Below are positions 1 to 6,367 of a stretch of 9,607 nucleotides of DNA, piece by piece. Below the pieces are notes generated by a model. That model saw nothing but the letters and a program-made list of their open reading frames with translations. It ran no database searches and had not been told where the DNA came from. Positions within the stretch are counted from its first letter, which is position 1. Each line of letters begins with the position of its first letter. This stretch comes from CAZRZN01 sp964604565 (lineage in GTDB: Bacteria; Pseudomonadota; Alphaproteobacteria; Rhodobacterales; Rhodobacteraceae), in NCBI GenBank assembly GCA_964604565.1, contig CAZRZN010000159.1, positions 1 to 9,607 on the forward strand. The letters run 5' to 3'. The translations under genes were made by a program, and so were the position numbers.

Positions 1-866
1 CGGGCGCGCGGTGCGTCGGTGGCCGCCGCAAAGGTGGCGTCATCGACGCCGAATTCGTCTGCGATGGCGCGCAGCCATGCGGTCGTGCCTTCCTCGCCAA
101 AGGGGAAGGGGGCCGGGATATGACGGGCGCCCCGACGCTCCAACGCGGCATGGGTGTCGCCAAGGAACGGCTGGGTCAGCGCGAAGACCGTGTTCGGCCC
201 GACCGCCACCTCGATATCGGCGCGCGCCGCAGGCAGCACGGTGACCGGCGTGATACCCAGCTTGTCCAGCAGGCCGCGCATCTGGTCCTCGACCACGTCC
301 GGCAGGGCGCCCGCCAGCAGCAACTGCCGGCGATCGGTCTTTGGCAGTTCGGGCACCATGGCCGCGAGGCATGCGTCTTCACCCTCGGTGAAGGTGGTTT
401 CGATGCCGGAGCCCGAGAAATTGATCACCCGCACATGCGGCGCGAACCGCTTGGTCATGCGTTCGGCTGCCTTTTCGAGGTCAAGCTTGATGACTTCTGA
501 GGGGCAGGAACCGACAAGGAACAACTGGCGGATGTCGGTGCGGCGTGACAGCAGGCGGGTCACCTCGCGGTCCAGTTCCTCCTGCGCGTCCGCGAGACCG
601 GCCAGATCGGTTTCCTCCAGGATCGCGGTGCCGAAGCGGGGCTCGGCAAAGATCATCACGCCGGCGGCGCTTTGCAGCAGATGCGCGCAGGTGCGCGAGC
701 CGACCACCAGAAAGAAGGCGTCCTGCATCTTGCGGTGCAGCCAGATGATCGAGGTCAGCCCGCAGAACACCTCGCGCTGGCCGCGTTCCCGCAGCAGCGG
801 CGCGTTGGAGCACCCCGTCGCCGGGGTCTTGCCGTTGTCGGCGGTCATGTCGTCATCCAGGCTCAT
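1..866 (-). CDS. bchN: BchN, light-independent protochlorophyllide reductase subunit N (3' end outside window)
   Basis: Subunit of the dark-operative protochlorophyllide oxidoreductase. With BchB it forms the NifDK-like catalytic component that takes electrons from BchL and reduces ring D of protochlorophyllide to chlorophyllide a in the cytoplasm. About 288 codons are visible before the left edge; the family is usually a little over 400 residues, so roughly two thirds is present. Three cysteines at 35, 60 (in GSRTCAH) and 121 (in GSCPSEV) have spacings of 25 and 61, the same as the Cys26/Cys51/Cys112 ligands of the [4Fe-4S] cluster in Rhodobacter capsulatus BchN. The stretch INFSGSGIETTFTEGED is also typical of the family. 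The chosen ATG overlaps the bchF stop as ATGA (863-866), which suggests translational coupling; Met7 is a less likely alternative. The usual downstream genes bchB-bchH-bchL would be expected beyond the edge (inference). Confidence 0.96.
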   Translation of the reverse strand, partial: MSLDDDMTADNGKTPATGCSNAPLLRERGQREVFCGLTSIIWLHRKMQDAFFLVVGSRTCAHLLQSAAGVMIFAEPRFGTAILEETDLAGLADAQEELDREVTRLLSRRTDIRQLFLVGSCPSEVIKLDLEKAAERMTKRFAPHVRVINFSGSGIETTFTEGEDACLAAMVPELPKTDRRQLLLAGALPDVVEDQMRGLLDKLGITPVTVLPAARADIEVAVGPNTVFALTQPFLGDTHAALERRGARHIPAPFPFGEEGTTAWLRAIADEFGVDDATFAAATDAPRA

Positions 867-1408
867 GCCGCCACCTCATGGGCGTCGGACCGCGCGGCGC
901 CGGTCGATTCGGGCGCGGTCGATTCGGTCCGCTCGGATTCGCGCCGGGCGACCCGCAGCTTCCACAGGAACTGGGCGGCATTGCCGACGTAGGTGACATA
1001 GGCAGCGAGCGCGATGAACATCTGCGTCTCGGGGCTGAAACCCGGTGTCAGCAAGGCGTAGAGATAAAAGCTGTGCAGCGCGATCACCAGAAAGCTGACC
1101 ACATCCTCCCAGAAGAAGCCCGGTGCCAGAAGATACTGACCGAAAACGACCTTTTCCCAGATCGCGCCGGTAACCATGATCAGGTACAGGACGCCGGTCT
1201 TGATCAGGATCGACAGGGTGGCGGCCTCGTATCCGGCGCCTGTCAGGAGATACCGGAGCACGAGGCCGAGAGAGACCACGAAGACCAGAAACTGCACCGG
1301 GGCAAGGATGCCCTGCACCGTCGTCCAGACCGTCGCATCGCGGCGGGCGCGCTGTTCCGGTGTGTAAAGAGCGTTCCCTTTCGCGGGTCCGCTGTCGCTC
1401 TCTTGCAT
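863..1408 (-). CDS. bchF: BchF, 3-vinyl bacteriochlorophyllide hydratase
   Basis: Adds water to the C3 vinyl group of (bacterio)chlorophyllide to give the 3-hydroxyethyl form, a step toward the acetyl group of bacteriochlorophyll a. The 181-residue product has a short polar N-terminus, the family-typical block YTPEQRARRDATVWTTVQG at residues 15-33, and four predicted membrane segments at about 34-55, 66-88, 98-120 and 129-150. The C-terminal tail is rich in Arg, Glu, Ser and Thr and looks disordered. The ATG is preceded by a GGGAGT ribosome site (plus-strand 1414-1419). It is the first gene of a minus-strand operon that continues into bchN through an ATGA overlap, and it is transcribed divergently from ppaA. 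A PpsR-type palindrome at 1460-1477 covers its likely -35 region. The call is firm because length, motif and position between bchN and ppaA all agree with Rhodobacter clusters. Confidence 0.96.
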   Translation of the reverse strand: MQESDSGPAKGNALYTPEQRARRDATVWTTVQGILAPVQFLVFVVSLGLVLRYLLTGAGYEAATLSILIKTGVLYLIMVTGAIWEKVVFGQYLLAPGFFWEDVVSFLVIALHSFYLYALLTPGFSPETQMFIALAAYVTYVGNAAQFLWKLRVARRESERTESTAPESTGAARSDAHEVAA

Positions 1409-1435
1409 GACCGACTCCCATCTGTCTTACCGTCG

Positions 1436-1465
1436 AGAGTATGGGTCCGGCGCGCAAAGTGTCAA
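1436..1465 (-). promoter_or_regulatory. Likely sigma70-type promoter of bchF-bchN
   Basis: On the minus strand a perfect TTGACA (1465-1460) is followed after 18 bases by TACTCT (1441-1436) as a possible -10. This would start transcription near 1429, leaving a leader of about 20 bases with the GGGAGT ribosome site. The -35 hexamer is the end of the PpsR palindrome at 1460-1477, so repressor binding should exclude RNA polymerase. The -10 is only a moderate match; the start point is inferred. Confidence 0.5.
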
Positions 1466-1477
1466 TTAGAATTTACA
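1460..1477. promoter_or_regulatory. PpsR/CrtJ operator at the bchF promoter
   Basis: The sequence TGT-CAATTAGAATTT-ACA fits the PpsR/CrtJ palindrome TGT-N12-ACA exactly, with an AT-rich centre. One half carries the extended TGTC form; the other reads TGTA. It lies 52 bases upstream of the bchF start and overlaps the minus-strand TTGACA -35 hexamer. The ppsR gene itself lies about 1 kb away. Its centre is 140 bp from that of the second site at 1600-1617, so looping or joint control of the divergent operons is possible but unproven. Confidence 0.82.
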
Positions 1478-1599
1478 GTTTCAGGATGACACTCTTGGTG
1501 CAAATCTGGGCAGCCACCCCGATGCGTCCGAAAATTGGACACTGTTTTATAAGGGTAATTTCCGATATCACGGCAATTCACGCGCCCTTTTCCAGAAAC

Positions 1600-1617
1600 T
1601 GTCTATTCTCTTTGACA
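1600..1617. promoter_or_regulatory. PpsR/CrtJ operator at the ppaA-ppsR promoter
   Basis: The sequence TGTC-TATTCTCTTT-GACA matches the extended PpsR/CrtJ consensus TGTC-N10-GACA in full. It ends in TTGACA (1612-1617), which is well placed to be the -35 element for ppaA. The arrangement suggests that PpsR represses its own operon, an inference from position only. Confidence 0.82.
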
Positions 1618-1639
1618 TTTCTCCGCCAGTCCCTAAGAC
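1612..1639 (+). promoter_or_regulatory. Likely promoter of ppaA-ppsR
   Basis: TTGACA at 1612-1617 is followed after 16 bases by TAAGAC (1634-1639), a weak -10 match. The start would be near 1647, giving a leader of about 60 bases before the ppaA ATG. The -35 is the right end of the PpsR palindrome at 1600-1617. The -10 assignment is tentative. Confidence 0.42.
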
Positions 1640-1707
1640 TGAGGTGGTCGTTATCGTCATGGTGCCGAGAGGGGTTCAACGGATGCGACGACAGCGAGGA
1701 CGGGCAC

Positions 1708-2490
1708 ATGACTGGCGAGGATCGCACATACTTGTCGCAAGCGGGTGACAGCCAGGAAGTAACCTCCTTTGCGCGCCATGTTCTTGGCGCAGTGAGCATC
1801 CGTCCCGGCCAGTCGCGCACCAAGCGGCGCGATGCCTTCGCCGCATGGCTGGCGGAATTCGTCGTCGGCATCACCTCTTATGATGAAAGTCTCGTGCTGG
1901 AGGAACTGCGCCGCGCGCGACTGAACAGCGACGACCTCATTCTTTATTCCCTGCCACAGGCCGCCAACATTCTCGGCCAGCGATGGACCTGCAGCGAACT
2001 GGGCTTTGCGCATGTCTCGCTCGGCTCGGCGCGGCTGTTCGGCCTGTGCCATTCCCTCAGCAAGAAATGGTCGCGCGCCACGGAGACCGACGGCGGGCTG
2101 TCCATTCTGCTGGCCACGGTGGAAACCGAGGTTCATCTGATCGGCCCTTCGGTGCTGGCCTACCGGTTGCGGCAGATGGGCCATTCGGTCCGGGCCATGA
2201 CGCAGGCAAGCCCGGAGGAACTGATCGCGGCGATGGATGTCGGCCGCTTTCACGGGCTGCTGCTGTCCTCGTCCCAGGTGCGCAGCGTCAAGGCGCTTGC
2301 CGATATCGTCGCGCAGATCAAGGCGCGCGCCTGCGTGCAGATCCCCATCGTGCTTGGCGGGTCGATCCTCTACGAGATAGACGGCCTCAAGGACAAGACG
2401 GGCGTCGCGCTGACGACGAATGACATCGGCACGGCGCTCGGCCTGATCGGGCAAAGCGCCGAAACCGCGCTTTCCAGGGTGGCGGAATGA
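1708..2490 (+). CDS. ppaA: PpaA/AerR, cobalamin-binding anti-repressor of PpsR
   Basis: Cytoplasmic regulator that in Rhodobacter (PpaA or AerR) binds cobalamin and, in response to light or oxygen, modifies PpsR/CrtJ repression of photosynthesis genes. The 260-residue product has a helical N-terminal half with W93...H102 (RWTCSELGFAH), resembling the W-x9-E-H area of B12 photoreceptors such as CarH. A Rossmann-type B12-binding domain of about residues 131-255 carries the E-x-H-x-x-G signature as EVHLIG, with His143 as the likely cobalt ligand. GGSIL at 217-221 fits a later nucleotide-loop contact. The ATG at 1708 was chosen because GAGGA lies 7 bases upstream and the PpsR-type promoter lies before it. 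The frame stays open upstream to 1441, but I see no in-frame ATG, GTG or TTG between the predicted transcription start and 1708. It overlaps ppsR by ATGA. Confidence 0.93.
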   Translation: MTGEDRTYLSQAGDSQEVTSFARHVLGAVSIRPGQSRTKRRDAFAAWLAEFVVGITSYDESLVLEELRRARLNSDDLILYSLPQAANILGQRWTCSELGFAHVSLGSARLFGLCHSLSKKWSRATETDGGLSILLATVETEVHLIGPSVLAYRLRQMGHSVRAMTQASPEELIAAMDVGRFHGLLLSSSQVRSVKALADIVAQIKARACVQIPIVLGGSILYEIDGLKDKTGVALTTNDIGTALGLIGQSAETALSRVAE

Positions 2491-3908
2491 TGACCGCAGG
2501 TGACGCACATTGGCCAAAGGGTCCGATCCCGATGATCGAGCCCAAGCATTTCAACGATATCCTCGCGGCGACATCGGATCTGGCCTTCGTGGTGTCGAAA
2601 ACCGGCCAGATCATCGCGATCCTCGTCGATGACGCGGAACCGGAGGGGCAATCGCTGGCCCATTGGGCGGGCAAGTCGATGCGCGATTTCCTTGCCAAGG
2701 ACAGCGTGGTGAAATTCGAATCCATCCTGACCAAGATGGCGGATGGCCGCCGCATGGACATACCGGTGGAACTGAACCATGAGGATGACGGCCACTGGCC
2801 CTATCCCGTGCGCTACACGGTGCACCGCGTCGGCGCCGATGGCGACATCCTGTTTCTGGGCCGCGACCTGCGGCAGGTTGCGGAAACGCAGCAACAGCTG
2901 GTGCAGGCACAGATCGCGCTGGAGCGCGGCTATGAAGAGCGGCGCGAATTCGACGCCCGCTACCGGATGCTGCTGGCCTCCACCTCGGATGCCTTCATCT
3001 TCATCTCCGCCTCCGACGGGCGCATCCGCGATCTCAACACACCGGCGGCCACGATCCTCGGCGGCACGCGGGACGAACTGACCGGCGCGCCCGTCGCGCA
3101 GGAGTTCAAGGACCGGCGCCGCGGTGAATTCGTCGAGAACCTCGTCAGCCTTGCGGTGTCGGATGCCTCTTCGGACCTGTCGGTTCAAACGCGGCGCTCG
3201 CGGCGCGACGTGACGCTTAATCCGACGGTCTTCCGCGCGGCGGGCGAACGGCTGATCATCTGCCGGGTGACGCCGGAAAGCGCGGAGGATCAGATCAACG
3301 ACCGGGTCACGCAGAACCTGACCTTCCTGTTCAACAAGGGCACCGACGCGATCCTGTTCAGCGACGCCAAGGGCGTGATCGAAACGGCGAACGACTCCTT
3401 TCTTGAACTGGTCGACGCCGCCAGCCTCGCCGATGTCAAAAGCCGCTCGCTCGGGGATTTTCTGGCACGCGGTCAGATCGACCTGAGCGTGGTGACGGAA
3501 AACGCGCTGCGCGCCGGGCACATGCGGGTCTACGCCACCAAGCTGACCAACGAATACGGCACAAAGACGCCGGTCGAGATGTCGGTGGTCTATCTGAACG
3601 ACCGGACCACCCCGGCCATCGGCTTCATCATGCGTGACGCAAGCCGGGTCGAGGCGGTCCGCAACGCGGCAAACGCGAATTCCGGCCCTGCGACCGCGGA
3701 TCACAACGTGGCAGAGCTTGTCGGCTCGGCCACGCTCAAGGAAATCGTCGCCGAAACGAACGACGTGATCGAAAAGATGTGCATCGAGACGGCCGTGGAA
3801 CTCACACGCAACAACCGCGCGGCCGCGGCGGAAATGCTGGGCCTGTCCCGGCAGAGCCTTTACGTCAAGTTGCGCAAATACGGCCTGATCAAGAAAGACG
3901 ACGATTAG
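2487..3908 (+). CDS. ppsR: PpsR/CrtJ, PAS-domain redox repressor of photosynthesis genes
   Basis: DNA-binding repressor that under oxygen shuts down bch, crt and puc genes by binding TGT-N12-ACA palindromes. The 473-residue product is close to Rhodobacter sphaeroides PpsR (464). An N-terminal PAS-like domain spans about 17-130 (FNDILAATSDLAFVVSKTG), followed by a Gln-rich helical linker at about 130-155 (ETQQQLVQAQ), PAS1 at about 155-265, PAS2 at about 275-385, and a Fis-type helix-turn-helix at 430-473 (NNRAAAAEMLGLSRQSLYVK). Cys259 and Cys432 are 173 residues apart, the same spacing as the redox-active Cys251 and Cys424 of R. sphaeroides PpsR; Cys432 sits at the start of the HTH. The start ATG overlaps the ppaA stop (ATGA); a second ATG follows directly, so the exact first codon is uncertain by one. 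Downstream operators at bchG and upstream ones at bchF and ppaA are its likely targets. Confidence 0.97.
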   Translation: MMTAGDAHWPKGPIPMIEPKHFNDILAATSDLAFVVSKTGQIIAILVDDAEPEGQSLAHWAGKSMRDFLAKDSVVKFESILTKMADGRRMDIPVELNHEDDGHWPYPVRYTVHRVGADGDILFLGRDLRQVAETQQQLVQAQIALERGYEERREFDARYRMLLASTSDAFIFISASDGRIRDLNTPAATILGGTRDELTGAPVAQEFKDRRRGEFVENLVSLAVSDASSDLSVQTRRSRRDVTLNPTVFRAAGERLIICRVTPESAEDQINDRVTQNLTFLFNKGTDAILFSDAKGVIETANDSFLELVDAASLADVKSRSLGDFLARGQIDLSVVTENALRAGHMRVYATKLTNEYGTKTPVEMSVVYLNDRTTPAIGFIMRDASRVEAVRNAANANSGPATADHNVAELVGSATLKEIVAETNDVIEKMCIETAVELTRNNRAAAAEMLGLSRQSLYVKLRKYGLIKKDDD

Positions 3909-4081
3909 GGCATCCGGTCTTTACCCCGGCCTGCGCCCGGCGTGGCACAGGCGCGTTTCAGCGGAACACCGCACGCATTGCCACGGCGAAGCGGCACCGG
4001 CGCAACCGGCTGTCAGCCACCCGTCTATGTCGGCCCCCCACCCTCGCCCAAAAAATAACAGGTCGGGGTGCCGTGGAAATA
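3909..4081. other. Left part of the ppsR-bchG intergenic gap
   Basis: The whole gap between ppsR and bchG is 245 bases. In this left part I see no gene and no convincing terminator. The imperfect inverted repeat at about 4029-4074 (CGGCCCCCCACC against GGTCGGGGTGCCG) has mismatches and a long A-rich loop and no T-run after it, so I do not call it. Whether ppsR transcripts read through into bchG cannot be told from sequence. Confidence 0.5.
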
Positions 4082-4099
4082 TGTCCCGCGTGATTGACA
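4082..4099. promoter_or_regulatory. PpsR/CrtJ operator 1 upstream of bchG, with embedded -35
   Basis: TGTC-CCGCGTGATT-GACA matches the extended PpsR/CrtJ palindrome in full. Its right end reads TTGACA (4094-4099), a good -35 hexamer for bchG; I find no strong -10 at 16-18 bases (the best area is around 4116-4123), so the promoter itself is less certain. This repeats the design seen at the bchF and ppaA promoters. Confidence 0.8.
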
Positions 4100-4134
4100 C
4101 TTGGTGAAATTTACACGCTTGCGCGACTCGAGAG

Positions 4135-4152
4135 TGTCAGGCAAAGTAGACA
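4135..4152. promoter_or_regulatory. PpsR/CrtJ operator 2 directly before the bchG start codon
   Basis: TGTC-AGGCAAAGTA-GACA is a second full match to the PpsR/CrtJ palindrome. It ends one base before the ATG at 4154. Its centre is 53 bp from that of operator 1, near five helical turns, so two repressor tetramers could bind the same DNA face (inference). In this position it would overlap the start of the transcript and the ribosome-binding region. Confidence 0.82.
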
Positions 4153-4153
4153 C

Positions 4154-5062
4154 ATGAGCGCGATAGATAATCCACAGGCCCGCAGCCTCCCCGAACCCGC
4201 CGCGATGTTGCGGCTGATCAAGCCGATCACATGGTTTCCACCCATGTGGGCCTATCTCTGCGGCACCGTATCCGCAGGGGTATCGCCCTCGGGGCAATGG
4301 TCAATGGTCCTTTTGGGTGTCATCCTCGCCGGCCCGGTGGTCTGCGGGATGAGCCAGGCCGCGAACGACTGGTGCGACCGGCATGTGGATGCCATCAACG
4401 AACCGGACCGGCCGATCCCCTCTGGACGCATCCCCGGCCGATGGGGCCTTTGGATCGCACTGGCCATGTCGGTGCTGTCGCTGCTGATCGGCTGGCAACT
4501 GGGGCCATGGGGCTTCGGCGCGACCGTGGTGGGCGTCCTTGCCGCATGGGCCTATTCGGCGGAGCCGGTGCGGCTGAAACGCTCCGGCGTGCTTGGCCCG
4601 GGGCTGGTCGGCCTCAGCTACGAATCCCTGCCCTGGTTCACCGGCGCCGCGGTCCTCAGCGCCGGTGCGCCCAGCTGGGAGATCGTCTGGATCGCCCTGC
4701 TCTATGGCATCGGCGCGCATGGCATCATGACCCTCAATGATTTCAAGGCCTTGCAGGGCGATCGCCAGATGGGCGTGAACTCCCTGCCGGTCACGCTGGG
4801 GCCGGAACGCGCGGCGCGGGTTGCCTGCTGGGTCATGCTGGTGCCGCAGATCCTCGTGATCCTGTCTCTGGCACAATGGGGTCAGCCGGTCCATGCGACC
4901 CTCGTTCTGATCCTCGGTCTGGGGCAGGTCTGGGCCATGTCGGTCATGCTGAAAGATCCCAAGGGCAAGGCGCCGTGGTATAACGGCACCGGCGTCCTGA
5001 TGTATATTTCCGGGATGATGGTCACCGCCATCGCCCTGAACGGGCTGGGAACACTGTCATGA
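4154..5062 (+). CDS. bchG: BchG, bacteriochlorophyll synthase (geranylgeranyl transferase)
   Basis: Membrane prenyltransferase of the UbiA superfamily that esterifies bacteriochlorophyllide a with geranylgeranyl diphosphate. The 302-residue product fits the family length. The first Asp-rich motif is at 71-85 (NDWCDRHVDAINEPD, followed by RPIPSGR), the Mg-diphosphate binding signature of chlorophyll synthases. The second is at 195-203 (NDFKALQGD). Hydrophobic segments alternate through the protein, as expected for about eight or nine helices. The ATG at 4154 gives the usual short N-terminus; an upstream in-frame TTG at 4094 lies inside an operator and was rejected. No strong Shine-Dalgarno is visible: the only purine-rich stretch is within the operator that ends at 4152. 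The stop overlaps the next gene by ATGA. First gene of bchG-pucC-like-bchP-idi. Confidence 0.96.
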   Translation: MSAIDNPQARSLPEPAAMLRLIKPITWFPPMWAYLCGTVSAGVSPSGQWSMVLLGVILAGPVVCGMSQAANDWCDRHVDAINEPDRPIPSGRIPGRWGLWIALAMSVLSLLIGWQLGPWGFGATVVGVLAAWAYSAEPVRLKRSGVLGPGLVGLSYESLPWFTGAAVLSAGAPSWEIVWIALLYGIGAHGIMTLNDFKALQGDRQMGVNSLPVTLGPERAARVACWVMLVPQILVILSLAQWGQPVHATLVLILGLGQVWAMSVMLKDPKGKAPWYNGTGVLMYISGMMVTAIALNGLGTLS

Positions 5063-6363
5063 CTCTCAGCTGGCTGCGCATCCTGCGTCTTGGCCTCGTG
5101 CAGATGGCACTGGGCATGGTTGTGGTGCTGACCACCGCCACGATGAACCGCGTCATGGTGGTCGAACTGGCGTTGCCCGCGATCCTGCCGGGTCTGCTGG
5201 TTTCTCTCTACTACGGCACGCAATTCATGCGCCCGCATTTCGGCCATGGCGCCGACGCGGGCGGGCGGCGCACGCCCTGGATCGTCGGCGGAGTCGCGGT
5301 TCTGGGCCTTGGCGCGATCGGCGCCGCGCTTTCGGTCGGCCTGATGGGATCTTCCCCCGCGCTGGGCATCGCGACCGCCGTGCCGTCCTTCCTGCTGATC
5401 GGCCTTGGCATCGGCGCCGGGGGCACCAACCTGCTGGCGCTGCTGGCCGCACGCGTCGGCGAGGGGCGGCAGGCCGCCGCCGGATCCGCGGTGTGGATCA
5501 TGATGATCTTCGGCCTCGCCGCCACCGGCATCACGGCGGGCATCCTGCTGGATCCCTATACGCCCGCCCGTCTGGTCGCCGTCACTGTTGGCGTCGCCGC
5601 CATCGCCCTGACCCTTGCCGTGATCGGCGTCTGGGGACAGGAGCGCACCCCCGCCCCGGCCAAACCGCAGGAAAACCGCAGCCTCGCCTTTCGGCAGGCC
5701 GCCCGAGAGCTTTGGGCCGACCGGCGGGTGCGCGGCTTTACCATCTTCGTCTTCGCCTCGATGCTGGCCTACAACCTTCAGGATCTGATCCTCGAACCCT
5801 TTGCCGGGCATGTCTTTGGCCTGACCGTCGGGCAAAGCACGCAACTGGGCGGCATGCATCACGCCGGCGCGCTGGTGGGGATGCTGGCGGTGCTTCTGTC
5901 GGGCACGCTGATCGCCCGCTGGGTCGCCGTGCCGATCCGTGTCTGGATCGTCGGCGGCTGCGTGCTGTCGGGCATGGCGCTGATCGGGCTCGCCTACGGC
6001 GGGATGCAGGGGCCCGGCTGGCCGCTGGGACCGAATATCTTCATCCTCGGGCTGGCCAACGGCGCCTTTGCCGTGGCCGCCATCGGCGCCATGATGGGCC
6101 TCGCCCGCGAGGGCAGCGAAAGCCGAGAGGGCATTCGCATGGGCATCTTCGGCGCCGCGCAGGCCATCGCTTTCGGCCTCGGGTCGTTCCTTGGCACCGC
6201 GGCGGCGGACATCATGCGCAGCCTCACCGACGACGATGCGCTGGCCTATGGGTCGGTCTTTGCGGCAGAGGGCGTCGTCTTTCTGGTCGCTGCGCTTCTG
6301 GCGCTTTCATTGAACACCACACAGAAACCGGCCGCGCAGGCCGACCTTGTTCCGGGGGAGTAG
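5059..6363 (+). CDS. PucC/LhaA-family MFS protein (ORF428/Bch2-like)
   Basis: Inner-membrane protein of the major facilitator superfamily, PUCC family, the homologue of the gene between bchG and bchP in Rhodobacter (ORF428). Relatives PucC and LhaA assist assembly of light-harvesting complexes, probably by handling bacteriochlorophyll; the exact job of this branch is not settled. The product has 434 residues and about twelve hydrophobic segments. The N-terminal signature NRVMVVEL (30-37) and the loop GHGADAGGRRTPWI (62-75), between helices 2 and 3, match the PucC pattern. A charged central loop (about 195-225, QERTPAPAKPQENRSLAF) separates the two six-helix halves. Its ATG overlaps the bchG stop by 4 bases, and bchP begins 4 bases after its TAG, so it is made with the tail-attachment and tail-reduction enzymes. 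This fits a role in passing pigment on to membrane complexes. Confidence 0.92.
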   Translation: MTLSWLRILRLGLVQMALGMVVVLTTATMNRVMVVELALPAILPGLLVSLYYGTQFMRPHFGHGADAGGRRTPWIVGGVAVLGLGAIGAALSVGLMGSSPALGIATAVPSFLLIGLGIGAGGTNLLALLAARVGEGRQAAAGSAVWIMMIFGLAATGITAGILLDPYTPARLVAVTVGVAAIALTLAVIGVWGQERTPAPAKPQENRSLAFRQAARELWADRRVRGFTIFVFASMLAYNLQDLILEPFAGHVFGLTVGQSTQLGGMHHAGALVGMLAVLLSGTLIARWVAVPIRVWIVGGCVLSGMALIGLAYGGMQGPGWPLGPNIFILGLANGAFAVAAIGAMMGLAREGSESREGIRMGIFGAAQAIAFGLGSFLGTAAADIMRSLTDDDALAYGSVFAAEGVVFLVAALLALSLNTTQKPAAQADLVPGE

Positions 6364-6367
6364 GACA

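Noticed and set aside
154..996. Plus-strand open frame of 280 codons opposite bchN
   Set aside because: Ser/Arg-rich shadow; the minus strand carries BchN with its three iron-sulfur cysteines.
1548..1553. TATAAG as a -10 element in the divergent region
   Set aside because: No -35-like hexamer stands 16-18 bases upstream; TTGGAC at 1535-1540 leaves a spacer of only 7.
2370..3704. Long minus-strand open frame of 444 codons opposite ppaA-ppsR
   Set aside because: It is a high-GC antisense shadow of ppsR; it has no recognisable domain, is rich in Arg, His and Asp, and crosses the ppaA/ppsR junction.
4029..4074. Possible terminator after ppsR (CGGCCCCCCACC against GGTCGGGGTGCCG)
   Set aside because: The arms mismatch, the loop is long and A-rich, and no T-run follows.
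4094..4153. In-frame TTG that would extend BchG by 20 residues
   Set aside because: It lies inside the -35/operator element, has no ribosome site, and the extra residues do not resemble the BchG N-terminus; ATG at 4154 gives the family length.
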